Source: Tretioscincus oriximinensis (taxonomy: Eukaryota; Chordata; Lepidosauria; Squamata; Gymnophthalmidae). Taken from it: a stretch of 64,000 bases of DNA. Below the pieces are notes generated by a model. It ran no database searches. It was not told where the DNA came from and was given only the letters and a program-made list of their open reading frames with translations. Numbering within the stretch: position 1 is the first letter of the stretch; every line of letters begins with the position of its first letter. The translations under genes were made by a program, and so were the position numbers. The stretch is from positions 990,287-1,054,286 of the forward strand of contig JAJVDF010000256.1 in the NCBI GenBank assembly GCA_022410635.1, in the 5' to 3' direction. Positions 34,350 through 46,472 of this stretch are shown here, piece after piece.

Positions 34350-35213
34350 CTGGCCTTGTCTAAAATTAGCTAAAATAAAAGCAACTAAAATGTTCCTGAT
34401 CCCCAAAATACTTTACCTATTTCAAACAATAATGGAACCAGTAGAAGAAAAAGAATTAAATAAATGGACAAGAATTATGAGATAGACCAACAACGACAAA
34501 AAACCTACACTTAAAAAAACCTGGCTTTCGGCCCATGAAGAAATAGGGGGATGGGGGATCCTGGATCTCACCAAATACCACCTAGCCTTCCACACAATAA
34601 ATTTATTGGAATGTACTCAAACACAAAATGGGCAAGACTAATCAGAAATCCATAATATAAAGAACGAACACATGAACAACATCAAAGAAGGTAAAGAAAA
34701 AATTTGCATAGATGGCACCTGACACCAACTCAGATAAGTCACTATCAAAATATATCAAATTTTTGTTGGCATGGGTATGGAGAAAGAGGGGATTAAATCC
34801 ATTTACTCTGGGGATGCCAGGAAGTTCAAAAATTTTGGAAACAGATAGAAAATGAAATAAACAAAATGTTCAACAAATCCATTCTCCTGACCAACAAAAT
34901 GGTGACAATGTTAGGAGATCTAGATCGAATAAGTCCAATTGCAATAAGAAAGGTAGAAGAACTTATCGCTTGTGCACAATTAATAATTCTAAGAGGATGG
35001 AAAGATAAGAACAAATGGAAAAAAGAAAGGTGGTTTGAGTGCATAATAGACAAAGTGGCAGTAGAAATCCGGACAATCAGGATAAAAAGCAACAACAATG
35101 TGGAACAAATAAGGAACGTAAAAGAAAGATGGGAGGCAGTAAAGGACTACCTATTAGCAGAAAATATACATCAAGATAAAAAGTTGAGCTTACAGCTGGC
35201 GTTTACTATGTAA
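34350..35213 (+). pseudogene. L1 ORF2 C-terminal remnant, decayed
   Basis: Conserved post-RT sequence is read across several frames with stops (near 34483 and 34640). The last open part, 34866-35213 (about 115 codons), includes IACAQLIILRGWKDKN, KKERWFECIIDKVAVEIRTI and a stop at 35211-35213, consistent with the extreme C-terminus of ORF2p. The cysteine knuckle region near 34770-34800 is frameshifted. Not functional. Confidence 0.75.
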
Positions 35214-35480
35214 AAAACCAAAAGACAATTAAAATGAAGATACATACAATGGCAGAAATTATTAGCCCCAAGACAAACAGGAGAGTCCCAAAAGAGGGGG
35301 GGGGGAGACAGGAGGAGGGGGGGGGAGGAAAAAGAAGCAAAATTTTTTACATTGGAGGCATAACATCTGAAACAGAAACAAGGCAATTTTATGATTTGAT
35401 GATAATGCTCAATGTATGAAAAACTATGATATGTACGCTATGTATACATATTTACAACCAATAAAAAAATGAAAAAAAAA
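34350..35480 (+). mobile_element. 5'-truncated L1, 3' end, plus strand
   Basis: The start encodes KATKMFLIPKILYLFQTIME-like sequence, matching the post-RT region of L1 ORF2, then GGWGILDLTKYHLAFHTINL. The 3' UTR carries two long G runs (35296-35305 and 35317-35325), and the element ends ACCAATAAAAAAATGAAAAA. AATAAA is at 35460-35465. More decayed than the 27.6-kb copy. No target-site duplication could be matched, so the left boundary is approximate. Confidence 0.8.
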
Positions 35481-35513
35481 GAATGTCAGTCTCTTATCTG
35501 TAGTTTCCTGCTT

Positions 35514-35612
35514 TGAGTTTGCATTCCTCCATGAAGACAGTTGGGTGACCTTGAGCTAGTCACAAATCTCTGAAGATCTCCTACTTCACAAGATATTTGT
35601 TGTAAAAAAAAG
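35514..35612 (+). repeat. CORE-SINE (MIR-like) fragment, plus strand
   Basis: GCATTCCTCCATGAAGACAG followed by TTGGGTGACCTTGAGCTAGT matches the conserved core of MIR-like SINEs (TGGGTGACCTTGGGCCAGTC). It is the plus-strand counterpart of the fuller minus-strand copies at 36349, 56645 and 61743. The tRNA head is missing. Confidence 0.65.
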
Positions 35613-36348
35613 AGGTTCCTCCACGTGTGCCTGGTTCTTGCTGGAATGTTCCACCACCATATTTGTTTCGCCCTATATTCAAATGGAGATTTCACAATGC
35701 ATCTGCAGTAAAACTGCGAGGATCTATAACCTGCTGATTGCTCATATTTTCCAAAATCTTTGTGAAAGGGGCTGGACTGAATTGGATTCCTTTTCATGTG
35801 TATCTTTCTTACTGGGAGAAGACAGGAAATTTCATGAGAAGATTCACATTCATTCTAGTCATGTGATTAGTCAGGGCAGAAGCAAAAATCCTTATTGAGT
35901 ATGTATCAAAACGTCACTTCCTCATTTATCAACTAGTCTACCCTTATGGTTTGGAAAGGATTCTGCTTTTTTTGCAAAAACATTATCTATGTGCTGGCTT
36001 GGGATTGGGTGATTTCATAGGTTAATGAAATGGAGGTTTTTAACTCATTTTGTGGAGTAGTAAATCTGTCAGAACCTTGAAGCAATATATGGACTTATCT
36101 GATCATTTTAAATGTCTGATAGTTGACTTGCCTGGTAGTTTTAAATGTCTGATGGTTAAAAGTGGGTTTAGGAAAATTGTCCTGATACTATTGTATAATG
36201 AGTATTCTGGGAGAAAATGCATGGAATATTTCAGAGTTTGATGTATACAAAAACTTACATTTTGAAACATTCTAGTAATGGCCAAATTCCATTTTGATGT
36301 CAAGTTAACTGCATCCAGCTTTTCTGGAAATGAATAAGAAAGAGAAGA
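35613..36348. other. unassigned non-coding DNA
   Basis: Nothing recognisable. A local duplication of AAATGTCTGATNGTT occurs near 36109 and 36142 (about 33 bp apart). Confidence 0.45.
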
Positions 36349-36622
36349 TTTATTTATGTTATTTATTATTTATTTATTTATTTATACTTGTATCCTGTCC
36401 TATAGCCGAAGGTCTCAGGGCGGACAACCATAGGGTGGCGTACACAGCTTTTGTTGCTTTCTCCACAACAAACATCTTGTGGAGTAGGTGGGGCTGAGAG
36501 AGTTCTAAGAAAAGTGACTGGCCCAAGGTCACCCAGCTGACTTTCATGGAGGAATGCGGAATCGAACCGGGAGACTAACAGGTGCAAATCCAACACTCTA
36601 AGCACTACACCAAAATGGCTCC
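36349..36622 (-). mobile_element. CORE-SINE with L2-like hairpin tail, minus strand
   Basis: Reading leftward from 36622, the tRNA-like head GAGCCATTTTGGTGTAGTG (box A) leads to CCCGGTTCGATTCCGC (box B) and then to the core GCTGGGTGACCTTGGGCCAG (36520-36539). The body ends in the L2-like CGCCCTGAGACCTTCGGCTA hairpin tail and (AAAT)n at 36350-36381. The tail shared with the L2-like elements explains how this SINE could use an L2-type reverse transcriptase; this is the established partner model, inferred here. Non-coding. Confidence 0.8.
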
Positions 36623-36624
36623 GA

Positions 36625-36745
36625 AAAATAAAATCTAAATAAATTTATATTTCTGTACCACCCTATACCCAGGGTCTCAGGGTGATTACCAATAAAAACC
36701 ATATTAGCTTATTAAAATAACAATATCTGAAAGTAGAAAAGGGAG
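36625..36745 (-). repeat. L2-like LINE fragment, minus strand
   Basis: AAATAAATTTATATTTCTGT, ACCACCCTATACCCAGGGTC and TCAGGGTGATTACCAATAAA follow directly after the SINE. This is the reversed family tail plus a short interior segment. The close spacing to the SINE suggests an insertion into or beside an older L2-like copy. Confidence 0.55.
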
Positions 36746-37934
36746 AGCAGTTTTTTTCAACCAAATAATAGGTTAAAGATTACTCTAAATTAACTTACTG
36801 TTTGAAGATGTCCAGACATGGGGAAGCTTTGACATGGGCAATAATAGCTGAGTCATTTTGAAGTGCTACATCTGGAATTCGTTGTTTGAGAACTATTACT
36901 CTGGCTTTGAGATAGGCACAGGGACAGCATACATTCTGAAAAGTTTGGTAGCTGGACTTTGCTTGTTCTTCCAGTTATGATCTCCCAAGCATTTGAATTG
37001 TTTTCTGCTCCAGTGATAGATGGCAATGACTGGAGCTAATTACTTCTAAGTCCTCTTCCATGCTTGCACCAAAATTTATCTTGTTCTGCAACTTCAGATC
37101 ATGGAAATTTTCATTGATCTGCTTGAAAGATAGGATAGGATGGGATGATATGGGTGCCCACTAATTTCTTTTGATGAATATGCATAGCCCAACAAAATCC
37201 AGAACTAAGTTTCCAGTAACAAAGAAAACCCATGGGGTAGAACAAAGAAATCTTGTAGTGAAGAGTGACTACAAGAGGCATGCATATTTGGCACACTTTT
37301 GTCTGCCCCTGCATCCACAATTGCTCTGAAACCTCTGTGCTAGATAATACCATTTGAGAAACTACATAACCAGAAAGCATTTGAATCTGGTTGACAGCAC
37401 CTCCATCTGTCTATAATTGATATGGATGCGGGCGAATTCCAGCTTGGGGAATGCTGTCATGTTATCAGAGGCTTCATTATGTCATCAGATTGAGAAGCAT
37501 TGGTATTTGCATGGAGGTAGATTGTAAGTCCCTTCCAAAGTGGATTTGCCTCCTCCATGGAAACAAGTGGGGCAGGAGCTGCAACAAATCAAGCCAGTCC
37601 ATTTTAATTAAAGTAGATTTTTTTAAAAAAACCATGTAAGTGCAAACAGGACTACAAGTAGCTTAACCACACTAGCAAGGTTAATTTGATAAAAGAACAC
37701 AAAGATTGCAGTTATACTCAGTATATTTGACTGCATCAAGACAAGGAGTAAAACCTGGGATTATCCTTGCACCAGTGTGATTGTAACACATACTGTACTT
37801 GTAGCCATTTGAACTTGGAATGATGCTTGGTTAGAGACATTGTGGGAAATCATATTTTTCTTTTTGATTTGTCAGAAAGGATTCTAGCTATATGTTTGCC
37901 TATTCAGTCATCTCATTTCATGATTGTCACATAA
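36746..37934. other. unassigned non-coding DNA
   Basis: No element or exon was recognised. Short open frames at 37111-37639 have no domain. Confidence 0.5.
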
Positions 37935-38077
37935 CTATAAAGACCATTTGCAGGAAGGTTTTGCCTTTGCCTACTGCTTGAGAACATTTTGAAGCAATTG
38001 GATGAGCACTATGTGAAATAGGATGCTCGACTACATTCACTGAGGTCCAATCCATCAGGACACCTCTTATGTTCTTC
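37935..38077 (+). mobile_element. CR1/L3-like LINE 3' end, plus strand
   Basis: CAGGAAGGTTTTGCCTTTGC, TAGGATGCTCGACTACATTC, AGGTCCAATCCATCAGGACA and a terminal CTTATGTTCTTC match the 3' end at 23330-23490 with substantial divergence. 5'-truncated and non-coding. Confidence 0.6.
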
Positions 38078-41000
38078 TTTAAACAGATAGAGGAAAGGAA
38101 GCCAGTCTACCAGTGAATATTCTTCTAGAATAATTCAATGGGCTTATCTCACTTCTGGTAGTCTTGCGGGAAAAGTGAGCAGTCAAAGTGGGCAGAAGAG
38201 TTTTTTTTCCCTCCACTCTCCAAATGCTCAGATAATTCCAAAATAATTCTTGATCTATTGTAACATCCCGTGATGGCTCATTTGATGCTTTGGGCTTGCT
38301 GAAACTCTGTCAAATTGTGCCAAAAAGATCTTTTTGGGGGATGGGATTTCAGATGAAATTCATAATTCAGAAATAATTTATATTGACCACAGAAGTCCTC
38401 ATGAGAAATATTTTTACCTTTACTGAATGGAGACAATGGGATTTCTATGATAAAGTAAAGCTTAAGAGTTCTATGGAAGGGTCTCTTCAAGCTACTTTGG
38501 TTACATATATTACACAGTGAATGTTCAGAAGCAACATAATCTGTTTTGTTATCTTTTTAAATAGCAGAAAACACTTGCTTCCTAACAAAGATAGAAACAT
38601 ATTTTCTGCATTAAGAGGTTCTGCATGAATTAATTTAAAACCCAAGATAAAACAAATAGGGACACCTCAGCATGGATAAGGATTTGGGACAGAATACATT
38701 ATATTACCTTCAGGAGTAGACCGGTAATGATTTGTGTCTGTCGTCACAATTCCCTGTTTATTTGACCTATTAATAGAGAGCAAAATTCAAAAGATATGTT
38801 TAATTAACATTTGTAATTAGTGTTACAAAATAATAATAATAAATCCTATCTTGCTTTGAAGAAATGGCAGTCTAGAAAAAAGGTCCAGGAAAAGCAAACG
38901 CTTCACCTTGTAATTATTATTAATCCCAGCGGAGGTTTTATTCATTTCATTAACAACACAGTAGGAAGGTGCTACTTCAGACAATTGGGGGTTGTCTAAA
39001 TGGCACACTTTGGGGCAAGGATGAATACATTCAAAACTTTTGGGCTTCAAATCCAGTGCCATTTCTCAGTTTTTCAACTGTTTGCAAATTTGTCATACTA
39101 AATTGTGAGAAAAAGACAATCTGAGCAAAAACAAAACACAACTTTCAACAGTAACAATCATTTGATTTATTGAAGGGAATGCTATCCACCACTTACGTCA
39201 CTCATGTGCAAAAGTGACTGTCTCCTAAATATTTTTGATAACTGAACATCTGTCTTCAGATCTCTAGTTGGAACTTTCAGGATTGGAAACAATACTTTGG
39301 AAAAACAGTAGTTCCCAAATCCCTCCAGACCAACAATACACATTGTTGGGATCACTGTTAAGATAAAGTTGTATGTGGAAAAAAAGAAAGCAGCCAAATG
39401 AACTTACAGCTGGCATTTTCCACTTTCCTTAAAAGAGACATATGGAGAAAAAAATCACTCAAGTGATGAAACATTATTGGCTAGTTTCTCTTTCCAGCTC
39501 AGCAATGCAGAACCACTCTCACAGTTTCTCACCAAAACTACTTACAGTACAGCCTTCATAAAGTAATTATATAGAGAGTTTCAATACCTTTTTCCCAATA
39601 AACTCGTTATCCAGTGTATTTGTTCTAAAACCCAAATTATTATTGATTTATATACTATCTAGTATAGCAAATGCAACATGATTTTGATTTGCAAGCACAA
39701 TATTGATCTTATCTGGATGCAGTCTGTAGTGTGTGTGGATGAATATGGACTGCTCAACTAAGGTCTTGCTACAGAATCTCAATAAGGTTCAATTAAAGAC
39801 TTTGCCTAAGCTATTCCCAATTTTGTTTCTATGGAGACATTCTAAGGTGGATTTGCTTGAGTGCTTTTGATTGCTATTTTGCGCTTGAGCTTCAGATCAT
39901 GGATTGACAACTGGGCATTGTCCTTCAGGGTCTTCTTGTCCATGGTCTTAGTCCATGCCCTGAAAAGGCAAAGCATCATCATCATAACATTACGGACATG
40001 TTTGACTGTTGATATGATATTTTTATTACACAATGCTGTGTTGGCTTTATGCTAAATGAAACAGGACCCATGTCTTCCAGAAAGTTCCTGCCTCAACTCC
40101 TTAGTCCATGAAGCATCATCAATTTTTGTTTTAAATATGATATAAGCTTGTACTCTTTGCTTTGTAGTGATATATGCCTTGTAGCCTGTATTTTTGAGAT
40201 GTATAGTTATTTACTATATGCATACTTCCAGATGTTTACATTTTGTTACTTACAGAATGAATTGTTGATGTAGCTTTAGATAATTTTGGTTAATCTAACC
40301 TGTTCTAGGAAGAATCTGTACTATTCCAATGTATCTCTTCACTGTGGTTCATTAGAGTTCATAGCTTTTAAAATGCCTTCCCAGAATGCTACATTTCAGG
40401 GACTTCCTTTCTTAATCTTCTGAAATTTCCTTTGATTCGTGGTATAGTGTACTGTTTGTTGGTACCATTTATTCTATTCCACATTGGTAGAAATATGCTA
40501 TTTCAGTCTTCATTAAATTAAAACACTGATAGTAATTATGCTTGGGTGTGACTAGTCTGATTGAACCCAATTATCAATTAAATTTGGTTCATTAGGAGAT
40601 TGAAAAAAAGGTAATTTCCGCATTGGTAATATAGATGTTGGATGACATTTTTCTTCAGTAAATGAAAAGATCACTGAATTCAGGCTGTGTTTGCCGAATA
40701 CTGAATTTTGTTTGAGGATCTGAAACAAGTGTAATAAATACAGAAAAGTAGAAGAAATGTTGAAATAGACAAATACTTTTATATGACTATTGAGTTCTGA
40801 ATATTTGCTAGCTATCCTTTCCAAACTTGGGGGTGATACCATACAGACACTAGTGTTTCCATCATACCTTTAATCCACCTTTATGTCAATTTTCTAGGTT
40901 TTGATGATAATTAGAAGCACCAGTTTGCAAATGTTTTTTCCTCTAAGCTTCAAACCTATAGGGTATCTCAATATATCACAGCAGAACAGGGAATGAAATA

Positions 41001-41985
41001 CCACTAATAATAGGGTCCTTATGAAGAAAATAAAGGAAATTTTAGTTTGAAGATACACACATTTTGGCATTTGATAATGAAAGTGTGCTCTCTGGAATTT
41101 CTGGAATCTCTGGCCCTCTATATTATCATTCTGGGATTAGGGCTGTCTTTAGACACTGCTTATTTATTCCACAATTTATCTATTTATCAGTATAATGCAC
41201 ATTCAGAATTACTTGTCTATCTTGTCTAGACATTAGATCAATACTCTACATTTTACCACTTGCCAAAGCAGTGGAATGACATTACAGCTGTGAGATTTTC
41301 TTTCTATGTGACCTAACATTCCTGTTGTACCATAAACTATAGTATCAAATATCCCTCAGCTAACAGTGTCCTATAATGATTCTAACAGAACTTCTGTAGA
41401 CAGATATTTTATGTGGCAAGAGATTTAGCTAGAATGCATATTTTTGGGCAAATGTAACAAAATCTGATGGGTCAGCCTAATGTCTCTGGTGGCATCTGTC
41501 TGTACTTTGTAGATGAGAACAAACAGTACTTCTTTCCAAAGAAATCAAGTGAGAATAAGATAACTTCTTGGATTTAGACGGGTAAGGAGAAATAAGTAAA
41601 TGAAATATTTCATCATGCAAAACGAGAACTCAAGCAGACCAATTCATTTATGTGACATGAATGCAATTGAAGTACTTGATTATTCTCACCACTTACAATA
41701 TACTTCTACTTTTGTATGGTGTGAGCTTTCTTTTGGGACACACATTTTGTGCACAGAAAATGTTGGGATGGTTTTATTAATATGATGATGCCTGATACAC
41801 AGAAACACAATGGGCAGTGGCACACTTTTTTGTACTCTCTCTTACCCCTTCATGAATGATCAAGGGGCTGGAATACACTAGATTGTCAAAAATATTTTAT
41901 CACTCACCCACACAATTGAATGCAGATATGAATTGAATACTTTTGTCAATATAGTGTACTTCACTTATGAAATTAAGATTCAAAG
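38078..41985. other. unassigned non-coding DNA
   Basis: Nearly 4 kb with no recognised mobile element, tandem array or exon. Open frames are at most about 96 codons and show no domain. ATCTGGATGCAGTC at 39711-39724 is an instance of the recurrent motif discussed in findings. Either old decayed repeats or unique sequence. Confidence 0.5.
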
Positions 41986-42245
41986 TCTAGGGTTCTTTAC
42001 CCTTGAAAGAAAACAAAAGTTGATCTGACTGAGGAATATTAAATCATTCATGGAATTGAAGAGGAGGAGGGACAATGCTTTCTCTCTATTATGCAGCACT
42101 AGAACTATGGAGAGGTGACAATGAAGGGAATTCCCCCACACAAACACACACACACAAACACCCATTGAGTTATCAATGCATAGAATTTACTTCCAGAAGG
42201 GGTGATGATAGCAGCCTAGATAGTTTTAAGAAGAATTATGCAAAT
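41986..42245 (+). mobile_element. CR1-like ORF2 C-terminal fragment, plus strand
   Basis: CTTTCTCTCTATTATGCAGC, ACTAGAACTATGGAGAGG and TAGAATTTACTTCCAGAAGG, then GATAGTTTTAAGAAGAAT, align in order with 30178-30345 (TTTCTCTATCACACAACACT, AGGACCAGAGG, TGGAATTTACTTCCTGAAGA, TAGATTCAAGACAGG). An (ACACA)n-rich patch at 42136-42161 interrupts it. Decayed, with no open frame. Confidence 0.6.
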
Positions 42246-45200
42246 TTATGAAATTAGGTATATTTCTTCCCTGCTTGTCTTGCCCTCTGCTTTACCATCC
42301 GTGATAGTATGCTTCCAATATTCATGAAAGTTGTATCAAGTCATAAAGAACTTTTTACCTCTGACCATAACTATTGAGTTCCCCCTTCCCCCACCATTGT
42401 ACTTCCCTGTGTTTACCCTAGATGGTGAACATAAATAAAACGAACAAATAATAATGATAAAAATGCTTCTGAATAAACAACATAAAAACAAAACAAAGTC
42501 AATTTATAGTCCCCTATTATAGTAGTCTCACTTATTCTTTTAGCATGATCCTTCTTGATGTAATAGCAAATGCAGCAGCTATAGCTGTTCCCTTCTTGAA
42601 ATACTGACCTTTTAAAATCTATTTTGCTGATGTGAAACATCCAATTGAACACATTGAGGTATCACAGAAGTTATTACCCAGATCAGTTAGTGCTTGCATT
42701 TGTCCAATTCCTTTGCCCTGCAATTTGGCTAGGATGTCGAGACACATTTATGCGACCCAAATGGAATCTTGCATCTTCATGTTATCATTTTCAGGTGAAC
42801 TGGATGTAGCTGTCATTTGAATGTCATCCGCTTTATACAAACATAGTCTATTTGATCCTGACAAATGCTTAATAAAACATCATACTTGAATAAAGTGAAG
42901 CTATTTATTCAATGGCACATTTATGCAATTACAGTTTATCTAAATTGAGGGCACAATTGGAAAATGTGAGATCTTGATTGAATCTCAGACAGTAGGACTG
43001 CCATGAACCAGACCCCAAGAAAAAGTAACAAAACTCAGCAGAACAAAAAGTAAAATAGCATCAATGACTTCTAAATAAAAATACAATATTGCTACCACAA
43101 GATAGCACAACTTCTGTTCCGCTTATATGCTAAACATTTACTCACCACAGCAATCATCATTTGCTTCTGTGATACCTCAGCCCTGCTCCTGCAAGGACTC
43201 ATCACCCAGTCCAGCTCAATCCCATAGCAGCTAGAATATTGCTGGACCTTCTCTACTGCAAATTGGTCCATATATTACATCTCCATTGTTTCTGGGGCTC
43301 CAGGGATGAAGGGGGAGAGGAAAGTAGCTATGGCCCACTCTCAGGAGATTAAGAAGCCTCACAGTTGGTTTTGGCTGGAGAATCTCTGAGACCTGGCTGG
43401 GAATCCCCAGACATTCTAACATTAAGTTCCCTTGGCTCTGATCCTGCAGGAACTATAGGCTCTGCCTCCTCAGACCTCAACTCAATCGTCTCCTCTGCAT
43501 CCTTGCTCCCCTGGTGAATCTCCTTTTATAGTAGCCTGGGTTATGACAGGTAACATCATGGAGTGATGAGAGAGGAAGCCCCCTGTCTCAATGTTTGCTC
43601 CTGCCATGGTGAAATGCATACTTCCAGATATTTCAATGGTCCAAAATGTCCAGAAGTGGTCCAAAGTGGACATGTCTTTGCACGCGTAAGGCCATTTTCT
43701 TCAACAACCATCTTTAAAACCCAAGGAAGCCTTTTTGCTACTTTCAGAAAATCTGACTTGATTTCCAAGAATAGCAATAATGTGAAATTTCATCCCTTTA
43801 TCCCAGGACAATTTAGGAATTCCCACAGAAACACGTGGCAGTCCCATAAAGCCCCATGATAATCCAGGGTTTTAAGGTTTGTCTAGGCAGAGTCTGAAGC
43901 TACCATTGTGCTATCACTTCATTACTGTTGTATATATTTATATCAGCCAATAAGCCTGATCTATCCAGGGATTATTGCAGATCTAGTCAGTAACAATTGT
44001 CTATTAGTTTGAATTCCCATCCATGTCAGGAATGTCATATAGAACCTTGCTTGCCTGTTTCATGCTTATACCTGGAGAATAATATCCTGAAAAATCAATG
44101 AGCTACTAATTTTGTATAATGATTAGAAAATTCTATCTATAATTTTCAGGCGCAGAAGATAATAAACAAAAAAGTTATCTTTTTATCTTGCAAGTAGTGA
44201 ACGTACATGAGTAGAGCCACATAGCACTCATTAATGTTTTTCCACATTCCTGTGACACCTCTGCTATCTGTGGTCCTGGCTGGGAAAATATGTATTATTT
44301 TCCTTTTAAAGTCATTTGAAGAAGAAAGAAGGAATAAAGAAGAATATGGGGAACTTTTGTTTTCCAGCATATTCAAGAGTTATACATATAAGTAGCCAAA
44401 AATCTTAAGTTGCTTAACTGTATATGTCCATAATTAATCTTCTGTAATAACAGTTAATGGAAAATCTCTTTACAGACCACTGAGCTGTTGATAATAGTGT
44501 GGATATTACATTTGCTACAGAATGCTACCCTTTTAACTGATTTAGCTGTTTGATAGAATCAATAGAGTGGAAACCAACCATATCAACCCCTCCTATGAAA
44601 GCTGGATACAATATATCTCCAACTTATTTAACAGGCCCTTCCCTACTCATTTCTTAATTCTTCTCCATAATCTCACTCCAAAATAGATTATGTGTTAAAA
44701 ACGTTCTCACAATTTCTTCTTTTCAGTAAGCATCAGTGCCGATTGCCTCCAACCTAGGTTTATCTTTTCAGAACACAGAACACATCTGTTAAAGAATACT
44801 GTTATTTACTATTTAAAGTTATATCAAGAATAATGTAGGAAAAAGCATTAAAATTAAATACAAGCTAAATAATAGGAGAACAAAAATAATAAAAAAAGGT
44901 TTCTTCAGGGCTTGCCATAAGTCTCATGAATCAACTGAAAGGTCAAGTAAGGAATGTCAAAGAATAATGGAAGCTTCCTTATGTACTTCCTTGGAGGGCA
45001 TTATGCAGTACAGTTCACTTTCGTTGGGAAACATTCCTAGCCCAGTTCCAAGCCAAAGAACAAAAATTCTCAATTTTGGAACTGAAGGGTAGGGAGAGTT
45101 GAGTGATGTTATCCAGAATTGCACTTGAACTACATAAATGGCAGCATAATGGAATGCTTTACAAAAGGAATGAGTTTTGATGGTGGGATGTACACTGACT

Positions 45201-45974
45201 TAGATGCCATCCAGACTGTTGCCTTTTGTGTAGAACTTTCATTTCTGGTTGCCTCCCACCAAGACACACAAAAAGATCACTTTTTTCCCATGAGATCAAT
45301 CTTTCTTACAAAACCTTACCATAATTCCTTGCTTGTAACTATGTGGCTGTCTTCATATTCTGATTGGCTGTTGGCTCCCCTTGCTGCTGGAAAGATGAAT
45401 TCAAAGGAAAATGTCTCCTTTAAATTTTCCTGAACTTTGGGAGATTGACAATTCATGTATTTATTTTATTCATCATTTATCCATCATTTCCTGTATAAAG
45501 TCAACAAAATTAAGCTGCTGAAGTGTCATCATTAAGTGTCATCATAAAGGAAAGACAGGATATTATACAAAGGAGCTTTGATAAAAGCAGCAGGGAAATA
45601 AAAAAATCTGAAATTTGTAGTACTGCAACTACACAGTCCCATGTGGTACTTGCCTCATAATCATCCTCTTATACTGTGACAAAAATCTTGTCTGGATGCA
45701 GCCTGAGATTGCATCAATACATAGGTAAAATTCTGAATTTAAGTAAATTAAGTAAAATTCTGAATAGCATTCAATTTGGCAGGCATTAATCAGTCTTCTA
45801 CTATAACTTCACAATTAGATACTGTATCTGATACCCTGGATTAAAAATAATGATTTAAAGGTTATTTATAGTGGAGTATTTTATTACTCCATATTTTCTC
45901 AGTTGTGTCTGTTTACCACTCAAGAATTAATGGGAAAACACCTTCATCAAGGAATGTGAAATGTTTGCAAAACA
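42246..45974. other. unassigned non-coding DNA
   Basis: No definite element. The 43190-43560 patch is more GC-rich than its surroundings. On the minus strand it reads as acidic, proline/serine-rich protein-like text in broken frames, so it may be a retroelement or old coding remnant; I cannot name it. The short duplication AAGTGTCATCAT occurs twice at about 45524-45547. GTCTGGATGCAGCC is at 45690-45703. Confidence 0.45.
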
Positions 45975-46353
45975 AGGAGGTGTAGGTGCCTATAATAAAT
46001 ATCATACCTCTGTGACTGGTTGTTAAATAGTTAACCTGGATTGATGGCACACCCCAAACAGGAAGAATGAGGTCATGAGAGCATGTGAAAGAGCTTNTTG
46101 GCAAACCTGCAAGCTCCTGGAAAGTACCTTATGAAGAGGCACCGGAAAGATACCTTATAAGGTATCTTTCCTCTTTATGTTTAGGAGAAGCTTAGGTAAT
46201 AAGATAGATTGCACATGTGTGTATATGTTGCTATGCAAAATGAGCTATGCACCCCCACCTTTTGGTAAGATAATAAATGAGGTCGATCCCAATGTATTGG
46301 GGCGCCTGAACTCTGAACCTGCCTCTGCGTCGTAACTCATTCCTACAAGGAGG
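45975..46353 (+). mobile_element. solo LTR of an endogenous retrovirus-like element, with 6-bp TSDs
   Basis: The 367-bp element (45981-46347) starts TGTAGG and ends CCTACA, a perfect 6-bp inverted terminal repeat with the retroviral TG..CA ends. It is flanked by AGGAGG at 45975-45980 and 46348-46353. Near the right side, ATAATAAATGAGG (46270-46282) could supply a polyadenylation signal, followed by CCTCTGCGTCG, which is U5-like. No internal gag/pol or primer-binding site follows, so it is a solo LTR left by recombination. The 6-bp duplication fits beta-like (class II) integration, though I cannot place the family. Orientation is inferred from the AATAAA position. One N is at 46097. Confidence 0.75.
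46144..46171. promoter_or_regulatory. 28-bp perfect palindrome with CArG box in the LTR
   Basis: GGAAAGATACCTTA followed by TAAGGTATCTTTCC is a perfect 28-bp inverted repeat with no spacer. Its centre, CCTTATAAGG (46153-46162), fits the serum response factor site CC(A/T)6GG and also offers a TATA-like core. It lies mid-LTR, where U3 promoter elements are expected. A promoter role is inferred, not shown. Confidence 0.45.
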
Positions 46354-46472
46354 AGCTTTTTTGTGTATGAAATAAAACTCACACTGTTGTAGGAAGCCAG
46401 AAAATGCTAAAATGAGGAGTATTACAAGTCTGTCTAGATGAATAGTTTACTTTGTGGTACTACTCTAATCAG

